Source: Diphasiastrum complanatum (taxonomy: Eukaryota > Streptophyta > Lycopodiopsida > Lycopodiales > Lycopodiaceae). From it: 64,000 bases of DNA. The notes below the pieces were generated by a model. That model did no database searches. It saw only the letters and a list, made by a program, of their open reading frames with translations, and was not told the origin of the DNA. The position numbers and the translations under genes were made by a program. Positions 1 through 10,398 of this stretch are shown one piece after another (within the stretch, counting starts at the first letter, position 1; every line of letters starts with the position of its first letter). The stretch covers positions 22,143,605 through 22,207,604 of the forward strand of contig CM055113.1 of the NCBI GenBank assembly GCA_029204225.1, read 5' to 3'.

Positions 1-155
1 GATTGGAATCCTTTAGATCTTCACTTGGTGGTTCTTATAGTAATACGACCACGTCCGGAATGACATAGCATAACTAATAACCACATACAACTAGAGTGAC
101 CGGCTATCCATGTCAGAAATAATTCTGATTCTCTTGTATAGGACATGGACATAGC
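1..155 (-). repeat. 3' LTR (partial) of gypsy-1, cut by the window edge
   Basis: On the - strand a purine-rich tract (complement of about 160-172, AAGGGGAGAA) follows the chromodomain ORF and looks like a polypurine tract. The LTR would then start near 155 with TGCTATGTCC and run off the window. Positions 1-37 match 3974-4010 at 36 of 37 bases in the same orientation, as expected for two LTRs flanking the pol region between them. The exact LTR start is inferred. Confidence 0.5.
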
Positions 156-184
156 ATTCTTCTCCCCTTAAACCATTTCTATCT

Positions 185-442
185 TTAGAGATGAAAACTA
201 GGGAAATTCTTCTTTATGCTTTCGACCCTTTCCCATGAATCATCATCCTCAGTCCATCCCTTCCACCTGATCAAGCACTCAGAAACAGAATGATTTCTCA
301 ATTGTTTTTTTCTAGTTCTGAGTACCTTTTCAAGTTCCAAAGGAACACTAAGCAATGAGTCCTCCAAATGGGTAAGATCTTCCTCTGAACCAACTACTTC
401 ACCTTCATGCAAACTTAAATTCAATCGGCTTACATGAAACAC
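185..442 (-). pseudogene. gypsy chromodomain (end of polyprotein)
   Basis: This 85-codon ORF carries a chromodomain-like stretch: VLRTRKKQLRNHSV, then CLIRWKGW, then DSWERVESI. Chromodomains at the C-terminus of integrase define the chromovirus branch of Ty3/gypsy and are thought to guide integration by binding histone marks. It lies directly downstream, on the same strand, of the integrase remnants at 497-1614, and about 15 bases before the putative polypurine tract. The reading frame breaks between it and the integrase core, so it is part of a decayed polyprotein rather than a free gene. Confidence 0.75.
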
Positions 443-496
443 TGGGTGAGCTATAGTCTTGTTCTAACGATCTAATTTGTAAGCTAAAGAACCAAT

Positions 497-1614
497 TTAT
501 TTTATAATCCAAAACGGTCCACAATATCTCGTAGACAATTTATAATGCTTCCCTGTACTCATAGTCTTAGAATCCTTAGGTATTCTAAGATATACCCAGT
601 CATCAACTTTAAAATCTCTGGGAGACCTCTTAAGATTGGCATAATGCTTAGCTCTATCTTGAGCACTTCGGATACAATCACGGGCCACTTGCAACATTTC
701 ACGCATATCATGCAAGAAATCTGCAACTTTCTGGATCTTAACAGACTTTGTCTCCACATTTACCGGAGATCTAGGTTGAAAATCGTACATCAGCATAAAC
801 AAACTATAACCAGTAGCAGAATGTTTCCTACTGTTATAAGCAAACTCAATCAAAGGAATGTAATCTTCCCACTGAGATTGCCTGTGAGACACATAGGTTC
901 TCAACATGTCCTCCAAAGTCTGATTAGTTCTCTCAATCTGGCCATCTGATTCAAGATAATCAGAAGAACTAAAACTAAGCGAGGTTTCAAGCTTATGGAA
1001 TACGGCTGACCAAAAGTGACCTGTAAACTTAGAATCTCTATCACTAACTATATCACTTGCAGTCCATAAATCCTAAATAATCTTTCCACAAAGATTTGGG
1101 CTAAATCTAAAGCCTTAGCAACTGACTTGACTGGTATAAAAGTAGCTAACTTTGTCAACCTATCCACCACAACCCAAATAGAATCATTTTGGCGTTGGGT
1201 CCTTGGAAGTCCAACCACAAAATCCATAGATATACTTATTTATCGTTTCTGACGGATATCTAGGGGGTGTAGCAATCCTCCATTCTTTAAGCATTCAGCT
1301 TTGGCTAACTGGCAAGGTCTACACTTAACCACATAAGACTCAACAAATGGCTTGAGTTTCAGCCAATGAAACTCTCTTCTGACCAAGTCCAAAGTCCTAT
1401 GTATACCTGGATGCCCTGCACAGGGAACGTCATGACACACATAAAGAATCTTCTTCTTTAACTCATCATCTGCCGGTACACAAATTTTTCCATTCCGAAA
1501 TAGTAACCCACCTCGAATAGATAATTGTTCTGCTATTTTATTATCTTTCCTAGGAACTTCAGACCCCTGTGAGTGAATCTCTATTCCATTCTCATTTTTT
1601 CCTATCTCCACCAT
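497..1614 (-). pseudogene. gypsy integrase, broken into frames
   Basis: Reading on -, 1614-1240 holds the HHCC zinc-binding region (HPGIHRTLDLV, then CRPCQLAK). About 1235-1100 encodes the start of the core (DFVVGLP, then WVVVDRLTKLA). 916-497 holds the core end (EFAYNSRKHSATG) and the GPF-type C-terminal motif (STRYCGPFWI). Stops and frame changes between 920 and 1240 break the catalytic core. The enzyme normally inserts retrotransposon cDNA into the chromosome. The order, zinc-binding then core then GPF then chromodomain, matches Ty3/gypsy chromoviruses. Confidence 0.85.
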
Positions 1615-1639
1615 CTTTCAGATGGGACCAAAATGAGAA

Positions 1640-2580
1640 TCTGATTCACATTTTCCTCTCAGTGAAAGATATAGATCAGTGGAAATCTAGGTGAAAGAAA
1701 GTTCATTTAATTCACCAATCTGACTAAGTGCATCCGCAACTTGGTTAGAGCTGCCCTTGATATATCAGATCTCATGATCAAATTCCTACATAAGCTCATC
1801 CCAGCGAGCTTTACGACCCCTTAGATTGTTCTGATTACAAAAGTACTTTAGAGGTTGGTGATCTGTATACACTATAAACTGACTACCATTAAGGTAATGC
1901 CTCCAGGTTTTAAGTGCATGTATCACAACAAAAACTCTTTCTCCTGAGTTGTATAACACAACTAAGGCCCCGTGAGTTTCTTGCTTTCAAACGCTATCCG
2001 CCTATCCTCCTGTAGAATCACTTGCGTCAGTTTGCACGACGTAAGGATATCAGGATTTGCGATCTGTAAAACAGGAACTGAAGCAACCATTTGCTTGAGT
2101 TTCTCAAAGCATTGGTTCAATTCATCATTCCACTCAATAGGCTCGCTAGGTTGACCTCTCTTTTTCTTTTTATTAACTCTGCCTTTAGTCAATTTATTTA
2201 AGGGTGCTGCCACTTTAGCATAATCCTCAATTGACTTACGAAAGAAAACTGTAAAACCGAAAAAAGATTTAACTTCTCTAACCGTCTTCGTATATCGGCC
2301 AATCAAGCACTGTCTTGAACTTACTCTCGTCAATCTCCAACCCACTACGGGTGATCTTATGACCGAGGTACAACAACTCATGCTTAAAAAACTCACATTT
2401 AGATTCCTTAGTGTAGAGTTTCTCTCATCTGAGAATATCTAAGACAGTCTTAAGATAACTCAAATGCTCCTTAAGTGTTCTACTGTAGATGAGAATATCA
2501 TCTAAGAATACAACCACAAACTTCCCTAGATATGGACGGAAAAGATCGTTCATCATCTGTTGGAATGTAGTTGGTGCATT
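1640..2580 (-). pseudogene. gypsy RNase H and reverse transcriptase palm/thumb, broken
   Basis: The - strand at about 2580-2400 reads through the RT active-site block (FLDDILIYS, the usual DD pair) and continues as CEFFKHELLYLGHKI. 2396-1962 is the connection segment (EVKSFFGFTVFFRKSIEDYAKVAAPL, in pieces). 1960-1640 encodes RNase H (YLNGSQFIVYTDHQPLKYF, then VADALSQIGELNELS). Several frame shifts and internal stops are present. The enzyme pair copies retrotransposon RNA into DNA. It is continuous with the upstream RT segment at 2583-3533. Confidence 0.85.
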
Positions 2581-2582
2581 CG

Positions 2583-3565
2583 TTAACCCAAAAGGAAGCA
2601 CGAGAAATTCATAGTGACTAAATCTCGTTCAAAAACCAGTCTTTGCACGTCACTCGGATGAATCCTAATCTGATGATATCCGGTTCTAAGATCTATCTTT
2701 GTGAAGTATTTAGCTCCACCTAATGGATCTACCAGATCATCCATATGAGGCAAAGGATATTTATTTTTAATAGCTACTTTATTCAACCCTTTGTAGTCCA
2801 CACACATCCTGAAGCCTCCATCTTTCTTCGTTTTCAAAAGAACAGGAGCACCCCAAGGCGACTTACTTGGCTGAATATGACCCACCTTCAGGTAATTTTC
2901 AATTTGCTTAGTAATCTCTACCTCTTCTTTATGAGAAAACCTATAAGGTTGTCTAGAGATAGGGTGACTACCTGGAATTAACTCAATCTTATGGTCTACC
3001 GATCTGGACGGCGGTAATCCATGAGGTAATTCTTCTGAAAATACATCTTTGAATTCAGACAATAACTTATTCTTCTCAATTTTCTCCTGATCTAAGTCTA
3101 CTGAGTTAAGAATTTTTGACAATTCACAACTACTTAGATGCATTTCAGATAAATCCAAAATTGGCTTAGCAAATAGAGAATAAGCTTCATACTGTGAATC
3201 AAAAATCTCCATTACATTAGCAAATGAACTTATCCCAGATGGATGTACAAAATTGTCTCCAAACAATGTAAATATTTCTTTACCCTCCTGAAAAGAGAGA
3301 ACATGCTTCTCAAAATCTATTTCATGATGCTTATTAAATAACCACTTGTATCCTAGAATAATATCCATACGTGCTAAATCTAAAACATGGAAATCAATTA
3401 ACTCTCTATAGTTCTGGATGCAAACAGGGAGTCTTGGAACTTTCACATCCCACGTCTCCAACTCCGCTCCTGAAACTAGATATACTCGATATCTATGGCT
3501 ACTTGCTTCAGTTTTGAGTCCGAGTCTCTGCACAAGTCCAGAGTTAATGAAATTAATTGTGAGTG
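2583..3565 (-). pseudogene. gypsy protease C-terminal half plus RT fingers
   Basis: The long - ORF ending at 2583 begins inside the retropepsin ([12 protein letters not shown]; later [11 protein letters not shown], the usual I-L-G-x-x-W-L signature). It runs through the RT N-terminal blocks: [41 protein letters not shown] and [15 protein letters not shown]. The reading extends upstream to about 3565 with [12 protein letters not shown] after a small frameshift, but the active-site DSG is missing on this strand. That part of the protease lies just beyond, on the + strand. Confidence 0.85.
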
Positions 3566-3686
3566 TGATTGTTCTTTCAATACTACTTCATTTTTGCCAA
3601 ATGATTTATCTCGTTTGAAAAGCACTGTGAATGGACATGAAATTAGTATTTTAGTGGATAGTGGATCTACTCATAATTGGACATAG
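3566..3686 (+). pseudogene. inverted piece of gypsy protease with DSGSTHN
   Basis: On the + strand this segment reads LKSTVNGHEISILV followed by DSGSTHNW, the retropepsin active-site block of plant gypsy elements. The adjoining protease/RT reading is on the - strand and starts just after the equivalent of this motif. The piece therefore looks like the missing N-terminal part of the same protease in flipped orientation. Short inverted repeats sit at the boundaries: AATTGTGAGT at 3557-3566 and ACTCATAATT at 3668-3677, 9 of 10 complementary. Confidence 0.7.
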
Positions 3687-3799
3687 GAGCACATGCATGG
3701 TGAAGACTACTTTAATGCAAGAATAGGAGATAAATAGTTCAATTTATGTTGCATGGGGATCCTAAAGAGAATATTCTCTCTCTATTGAGAAGAATAAGT

Positions 3800-4012
3800 C
3801 TAGTGGAAACTCGCCCATCCTCCTATTGTGAATTGTGATTCTTGAGCCAGTTCTTCCTCTCCTCTCTTGTGTTCTTCACTGTGGCTTGGGGGTGGATTGG
3901 TTAGGGTATTGACTAGCCTCTCCATATTGGTTGGGTGGTTCATGCTCCACAGATGTCCTTTTGGTTTGCATGTGATTGGAATCCTGTAGATCTTCACTTG
4001 GTGGTTCTTACA
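3800..4012 (-). repeat. 5' LTR remnant of gypsy-1
   Basis: 3974-4010 repeats window positions 1-37. On -, the segment starts TGTAAGAACC and runs to about 3808 (plus-strand TGGAAACTC). About the first 118 bases of the LTR, as judged from the other copy, are missing, and a copia LTR fragment abuts at 4013. I could not find a convincing tRNA primer-binding site next to it. The 3687-3800 stretch between it and the protease piece shows no recognisable coding; most of gag is absent. Confidence 0.45.
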
Positions 4013-4800
4013 GGTGTAGTCAGGCAGTGCTGATCTACGTTTATAAAATAAATGCAGCATTCAATATAGTTTCAACCAAGGTGCGGAATTCAAATGAACA
4101 AGAAAACTTAGACACACAAATAAACAGCAGACGCATTTGCATTCGAGATCAGACACAACAAGAAAATCATCTATATTGATCTTTCTCTGATTTCTTTAAG
4201 CACTGCATGCAAATCCACGCAGTGCGTTGGCATGGGAGAAACACAATTCTCTCACGAGCAATCGTCTCGCTTTACTAGCGGACAGTTGGATCTACAGATC
4301 CTAGACAGAATTGTCTTCGCACACAGGCAAACATGTATTCTGTATTTTGTCTTGATTGCTTACTTGCATCAGACTACTACATTACATTGTATGTGTAGTC
4401 TGTTGATCTATATGTCAAGTATCATCCAGTAAGTATAGTCTCCTTATGTAAATCTAAGATTAGAGTGATTAAGCATCTACAACTAATCAGGGAAATACAA
4501 GAGTGGTAGATTAGCCATGACCTAAAATGTATTTGCTGACGTCATGCCATCAGATCAGATATCTGTACTTCTGGGTACTTGCATGATTTCACTGGTACTC
4601 TTTGGAGTGTGGAGGGCAGGAGAAGGTTTTGTTTTCGTCGTTGGTTTCATTTTGGTCATTGGCCTTCTCTCGTATTGGACCGCAAATATTCTCGTTCATG
4701 AATCTTTCGTGTTCGCAAACCGTTCATCTTCATCTGCTTTGACTTTCGAGTTCGCAAACCTTTCGTCTTCGTTTCCTTTGACTTTGTGTCTGTTATGGCT
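4013..4800 (-). repeat. copia-A LTR fragment
   Basis: This stretch matches the copia-A LTRs at 43384-44368 and 48646-49598 along its length. Shared landmarks are the CTACGTT...ATAAA block, the GCACTGC hairpin (4200-4225), TCTCACGAG, GACGTCATGCCATCAG and the TTCGTGTTCGCAAAC repeats. Both ends are missing: about 115 bases at the left and the TGAAGAAACA terminus at the right. Small + ORFs inside it are chance readings. Confidence 0.8.
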
Positions 4801-5050
4801 GCAGATAGATTGACAAATTCTGATATACCTGTTTGGTCAAAAAAATGTCACTTGAGTTACTTCTTTCAAAGAAAATACCCAGATTGACACTTTTATTGCT
4901 TCCTCCCGGCTTGATAGGTTACTCAGCAGGTCGTGTAGGACCTAGAGAGAAGTCTTGTGCTATAGTGTGAAGGAAATAGCAGGCAAGCATACACACAAGC
5001 ACGTTAGTAAAAAAGAAAACAAGTAAGCTATGTAGAAAAAAATTTAGAAA
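4801..5050. other. Unassigned, probably leader of the element owning the next LTR
   Basis: No gene is visible. The stretch lies on the internal side of the primer-binding-like site at 5051-5066, so on the - strand it would be the untranslated leader of that element, cut off near 4800. Confidence 0.3.
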
Positions 5051-5066
5051 GCGGCAATTGCGCCAA
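5051..5066 (-). other. Primer-binding-site-like sequence
   Basis: On - it reads TTGGCGCAATTGCCGC directly after the LTR end. Non-chromodomain plant gypsy elements (Athila/Tat lineages) often use a TGGCGCCGTTGCC-type primer-binding site. This is similar but not identical. Confidence 0.4.
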
Positions 5067-5937
5067 TGTTGGAAGGAAAACTACTTCTATAGTGGCTAGG
5101 TCTAAGAAGGGATTCGTGCATAGTATAGTGGTAGACCGGTCGTCCACCTTCTAAGTTCTACGAGCTTCAACTGTGAATAAAACATTAACAAAGAGGGAGC
5201 ACCAAGGCTTTCCCAACTGGTGATCGGAACGGAAATAAAACTAACTAAGGTGTGGCTAAGACGGTATCCAACTATCCAATATTCAATAAACAAAATAAAC
5301 TTGCTAAGGGTTACCCAACTAGCAAGGATCAACAAAATAAAATCTTGCTAAGGCTTTCCAACTAGCAAGAGGACAAAATTCTACTTAACACCCAAAGGGT
5401 AATAGAAATATACATTGTGGCTAATACTAAGCAAATAAGCAATAATGAACATGCCACAATAAAAATCGATGAAAAGGAGGCAAAAGGAGGCCCAAGCACC
5501 TTCCCTCAAGCTATGCACCTTTCCAAAGGGAACACAATGAAATACAAGATAATCACAAAGTAATTTGTCATAATCTCAAACTGTTATTTTACAAGGAAAA
5601 TGTCTCTCTTCTTATAGCAAGAAGGGCCTTCCATAAGCTTCTACTAACTTATGGGATTAACTTCTAAAACTTGCAATTCTAAGACTTCTAAACTTCTAAC
5701 TTAGAAAGTCTAAGACTCTAAACTTAGAACTCAAGATAACTTAGAATCTTTTACTTTCTAAGCTTAAGTTTCTAAGTTTAAGTTCTCTAAGTTAAGTTTT
5801 CTAACCTAGAAGTCTAAAATTTAATTAAGTTTCTACCCATGGACTTATAACACACATGCCATGGTAGGAGTTTATTAACACACACGTGGACTTATAATAT
5901 ACATGCTACGATGTTTGATTTTACTTTGTTGCTAACA
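5067..5937 (-). repeat. gypsy-type LTR, TG...CA ends
   Basis: The segment is bounded by TGTTGGAAGG at 5067 and GCTAACA ending at 5937 (on -: TGTTAGC...CCAACA). A primer-binding-like site follows at 5066-5051. The last part, 5723-5937, recurs at 31586-31793, which confirms a dispersed repeat with the same right-hand terminus. Inside are two copies of a CTTGCTAAGG...AACTAGCAAG hairpin unit (5300-5373) and a dense cluster of CTTAGAA/TTCTAAG words (5640-5830). No internal coding region remains beside it. Confidence 0.55.
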
Positions 5938-6490
5938 ATGGGTGGATGGATCAATTTATCCTAATGATCCAGCTACCAATTTGTGTCCAGATTTTAAGTC
6001 CGTAACTCATCTTCTCAAATTTGTATGTGAAAGAAATAGCAAATTATTTGGATATTGTCAAAGGTTACGTGATATTGGAATGCATAGCATATCTTGTCTT
6101 AATTAGCAATTATAGTTTGCTATTTAACAATACAACTAGTAGACATAATGACAAGTCATTGAGCATACCAAAAGATTAATTTATGACCATGCAACTCACC
6201 TGATTACTCATCTGAGCATCAATTGTCACTCCTTAAGTAACCATCTCCATCTCATTCAAGTTTCTCTTTCCACTACAAGGGTTTTGGCTATGGCTACTTG
6301 CTCATTACTGATCCAATGCTCTCACCACCCCATAGTTGTCCACGGCCTCTTGGTAGAATGTTCTCTCCCCTAGGGCGCCCCTCTGTGCCACTTCACAGAT
6401 CCAAAATCAGTTTTTGAATTGAGAGAGAACCAAGGTTTTTGCTCTAAAAATCCTAGCTGCAAGCAAGCGTCATAGCTTCAGAGGTTAATT
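5938..6490. other. No gene seen
   Basis: AT-rich sequence without a credible ORF, splice pattern or repeat match in the window. Confidence 0.4.
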
Positions 6491-6499
6491 GCTCTTGTT

Positions 6500-6650
6500 T
6501 GCTTCATGGTTGGCTCTATCTTCTTAAATTAGCTTGGCCTTATAGAACCTTCTTGGGTAGCAATTTATAGTGTCCAATTTTGTCAATTATGGAGAAAGGT
6601 CCATGATTTTCCGTTTTTCTGTAATCCTAGTTCCCAGAACTACCACTTTC
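6500..6650 (-). pseudogene. gypsy integrase C-terminal scrap (GPF motif)
   Basis: The - strand reads NHGPFSIIDKIGHYKL, which resembles the integrase C-terminal GPF block of chromoviruses (usually YxGPFxIxxKIGxVAYKL). Stops surround it and no core domain is adjacent, so it is a small relic. Recognition rests on this one block. Confidence 0.35.
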
Positions 6651-7690
6651 TCCTTCCATTGTAAATGGATGTCAAAATCCTCTCAACCTTGAGATGCCAC
6701 TACCCTACTCCACCTTCTAATCCGCTCCTTTCAACAATTGATGGGTTATTGATAGAGTTTTGGCCAATTTTCCATCTCAGCCATTTTTTGAGGCAACTCA
6801 CCATTTTGGGCAATTTTTTCAGAATTCTTCCAAGAATTCACTTACTTTGATCATCCTAAGCACTTCTCGAAGCTCAAATCGAAGGAACTTTGTCGTGTCT
6901 AGCCATCTGGACTATTGATACCCCATAATCTTCTTTTGACTGCATTGGTTCCATAACTAGAGAGGAAAATAAGAGAATAACAATCTCCAAAGGAAGAGGA
7001 GTGCTCACACAAGATCAAACTCATTGCAACAAGGTATAAACCCGACCTACTATACAAAGCTTTCTCAAAGACTTTCAACAAGCTATGGTATAGTCCATGG
7101 CTACAAAGCTCTTGAAAGAGGCTTGAGACTTGTAATTGCAAGTGAGAAGAATGAGAGAAAAAGTGGCAATCCACCATTGAACTCCCTTCCATACTTCACC
7201 CTTTTCATGCAAAAGTAGAAAATTTATATTGCGGCTATAATATTGTTGTTTCCAAGTGGAAAAGCATGTCCTGTGCATAAGTGATCAACACTGATTTTGG
7301 TAGACAACTCGAGCACATCTCTGAGACAAGAGTGTGACTCACTAATGGTGGAATATCTAATAATTTTTTTTTGAAAATCCTAGAGAGAGAGAGACACTAT
7401 TGGTGCACCAAACATGACAACAATCAATCCACAAGTTTGCAACTTCTCACAATTGGAAATTACGCTATACTCTTCATAGCTCTTGTTACACATCTAACTA
7501 CAAATTGCATAATAACAAATGACAACCCATGGAACTTCAATTTCTGCAACGGACATCACAACCAACATCTTTCACCGTACAAGTATGCCAAACTTCAAAC
7601 ATTGTTTTTCAATTCAACACGAATAGTATTCCATCATGAAACAAATATCAATAATCAAAATGTCATATTTCTCATAGGATCCCATGCCTA
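6651..7690. other. Unassigned stretch with short ORFs only
   Basis: ORFs of up to about 119 codons occur on both strands (for example 7371-7730 on + and 6899-7192 on -). They overlap each other and show no domain I recognise. I treat them as chance. Confidence 0.4.
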
Positions 7691-7696
7691 TCCCCT

Positions 7697-7942
7697 CAAA
7701 ATGGTTACGAACAAGTGTATCACAAATTGATTGTTGGAGAAACAACCAATTTTGATAGACGTATGCAAGAACATGCTCATAGGCCACCAGTAAAAATACT
7801 TTCTAACAAGACTCATAGTAGCTTTTATGATCACTTTTGTGTTGAGATACTAGAAATTGTCAATGTTTGTTCAATTACAAATAGAATGTACATAAAAATA
7901 TTCAAATATCAAGTATTAATTTTTGTTTTCTTAATGGTTTGA
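7697..7942 (+). pseudogene. Possible GIY-YIG-like endonuclease fragment
   Basis: The + frame reads LIVGETTNFDRRMQEH. This resembles the second half of a GIY-YIG nuclease core, where a Y-x-G-x-T block is followed by an R-containing helix and an E-H. The first half (GIY) is not convincing, there is no ATG, and the ORF ends after about 80 codons. In plants such domains occur in SLX1-type nucleases and in Penelope-like retroelements. Neither is supported by neighbours here, so this is a weak motif call. Confidence 0.25.
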
Positions 7943-8049
7943 TTATAATTTATGAGCTTTTGCTCCTCCAATGCTTGGCTTATGTGATACATTGTTTTAT
8001 TTCTCTTAAAGCTTATCATCTTTTTATATTTTTACATGTCTTTATGGGG

Positions 8050-8700
8050 CTGTGTGTAAGGAAACATCACTCAAACACATTCCAAGAAGTTCATCCCTCA
8101 ATCACACAATAACCCTACCATCTCAAACATGACAAGTTATCAAATCAAACATTCTACAAACAAAATGACAAATCTCCTCTCAACTCTTTCAACTCTAACA
8201 CATCCATAACCTTCCTCTCAACAACCAACAAAACAGGCAACTGATAAGAACCCTAACATCAACAACCTCACAAGTAACTCTTCCCATTACAAGCAATGCA
8301 TTGAAGACATTGTTACTAACAATACACACTTAACCCACCAAAAAGTATCAATGAAACCACACATCTAGACAACCTCCAAGCAATTACTCAAGCAAGCAAT
8401 CTATATGAGAGTGAACTACCATCCATCCCCTCAAACAATTTACTCATTAAGCTCACCATCCTAACAACAATGCAAGGCTCCATTCCTTAAACACAAACCA
8501 ACACCATACCTTGCAACCCACAAGGCCTTACAAGAATCCAAGACTCCAAAATACAACACTATCCAAGAACAAGACAATTACCACAAGACAACAAATCACT
8601 ATCTCCAAGCAACTCACAAAAATACCCCACTCTTAAAAATACTAACACACAAAAGTACTAACATTTGAAATACAAGGAGTTGGCTCCTTCTTATAGGAAA
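8050..8700 (-). other. Strongly strand-skewed, G-poor stretch
   Basis: The + strand consists almost only of A, C and T, with long runs nearly free of G. At its right edge the - strand has CCTATAAGAAGG (complement of about 8688-8700), a TATA-like box pointing into the skewed segment. This would fit the R/U5 part of an LTR transcribed on -, but no second copy or terminus was found, so the nature is open. Confidence 0.35.
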
Positions 8701-9220
8701 ATCCAATGCATCCCCTTCACAACGCCATCTTGCCATTCTTCATGCCCTTCAAGCCCTCTTTGCCATTTGTCCCCAACCCATTAGATAGTACACCTAGTGG
8801 CCTCCATAAGAGAGTGGGGGAGTGGTGCATTCAAGGCTCTCTTCCAACACTAGCCAAGATGCCATTTTTGTCAAAGGCTAGGGAGGCCATTCAAGTTTCC
8901 CCTTTTGTACACCCTAGAAGCCCAAAATGTCAATGGCTAGTGGGTGTACCTCCCAATTTTTTATAGCCTCCAAGGTGTTTTGGCATTTATTATCCAAATT
9001 TTGGGTGAGGCCCTTTTTCAACCCCTATTTTTAGTAGGCAGCCTTCTTTTTTCTTTGGGTACCTGTGTTTTCGGCCTTTCTTCAATTTTTCAAGGGTCGT
9101 GTGCCTACTGCTCATTTGTCTGGGTTTTTGGTCTGTTGGGTAACTACTTGGCCCGCATATTTCGTGACTATAGCAGTAACGCCACATCAACCGGAACTAA
9201 ACTAGCTGCAGTATCCAAGA
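8701..9220. other. Unassigned, possibly upstream part of the same LTR-like unit
   Basis: Short ORFs on both strands (8706-8966 and 8944-9270 on +) carry no recognisable domain. The position just upstream (on -) of the TATA-like box at 8688-8700 fits a promoter region. Confidence 0.3.
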
Positions 9221-9224
9221 CGGG

Positions 9225-9438
9225 AAAATGTGTAGTGTTCAGTGTGCACGCAAAGCCATATAGCAAATGAGTGTCCAATCCTAAAGCAAAATCTAAGACT
9301 GACACATAGATTATGCCATCTGTGTAATGGAACATCGCACGATACGACATTTTGCCCATTCAACCCCCGGATTGTTCAACAGAAGAGAAGTCCTTATCAG
9401 ACTTCCTATCCTTACCATCAAGGGTTCTTTGTCCTGCT
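9225..9438 (+). pseudogene. gypsy gag zinc-knuckle fragment
   Basis: The + reading contains CTQSHIANEC and then CHLCNGTSHDTTFC, two zinc knuckles of a gypsy nucleocapsid. The words SHIANECP and QNHIANECP are shared with the gag at 33963-34871, so they belong to one family. The frame continues into LTR sequence at 9439, where the gag homology stops. The piece is on the opposite strand from the LTR it abuts, so the junction is a rearrangement. Confidence 0.65.
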
Positions 9439-10398
9439 TGTCAGAGGACTACTCAGGGACGTCACTCTTGAACGCACTTACATTCTACATAGGATGCAAG
9501 CCAAGAACGCTCATTCACAAATCAGCATGCAAGCCAATGAACGTTCAGTAGTTTCTACTGCTGCTTACCCAAAAAACGGATTGAAATCAGATCTTACACT
9601 ACACTAAACTGAGCTACATTCGCATAAACTAATAAACAAGAAACAAGAACTAAACTACAGCATGTTAGAAGTCCAAGAATAAAGAAACCAACCAGTCTAT
9701 TGATTCTTGGACATCCCAAGAACATCAAGAACTGGATTGTATAGAAATATGCAAGAATCACACCACATATCCAGCCTATTTAGTTTACCTGAATGCTGGT
9801 TCCTACATTAATCCACAAGAAAGCAAGAAAGCTAATCCACTCTACAAAAGCAGCAAATCTAAGCCACTCTACAATCCACAACCACACACAAAAGGAGGGA
9901 AGGGCAAGATCATAAATGCATCACCTCAATGGTTGCACCAAACTCATGAAGACTTTTCTCATTTCAGCATGGAGTTGATACAAATCACAAAAAGCTCCTC
10001 TACACAAAGAGGGAGTCCCTTAAATAAGCAAGAGAGCTCCTTAGGTGACATCCTAGTGGAATTTCCACATTTCACAAATCACAAGTGGAATATTGCTCTC
10101 CACTAGAGGTCACCATCAAAAAGGTGGCTGACTCTACTTTCTTTAAGAGGGGTCTACTTGCATTTATTACATTTGCCTAGACATACTAGTTTCTACATGG
10201 TCATTCCATCTTCCGAGATTCACCATGAGGCTTACACAGTTTTTGCATGTCTTTCCTAGCTAGTATTTCTCGGCTCTCATGCTCGGCTCTCAGTCTTCAT
10301 TAGTCTCGTCTTCTCAGATACCTTCTCGGTCTAAGGTCAGAGGTGCTCTTGAGTTGCTCTGTCTGAGTATCTTGGGGATTCGTCAGAATCAGCCAACA
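9439..10398 (-). repeat. gypsy-2 LTR copy 1 (truncated at its left end)
   Basis: It matches the solo LTR at 19385-20543 from that LTR's position 19568 to its end (TCAGAGGACTAC ... CAGCCAACA). The first 183 bases seen in the solo copy are absent. On -, the LTR is preceded by a purine-rich AGGGGTGGGATGA tract (10399-10412), a likely polypurine tract. It therefore serves as the 3' LTR of the element whose gag lies at 11395-12490. Confidence 0.75.

Noticed and set aside
4232..4813. + ORFs in the first copia-A LTR fragment (and 44012, 49294)
   Set aside because: Repeated with the LTR and not conserved in frame between copies.
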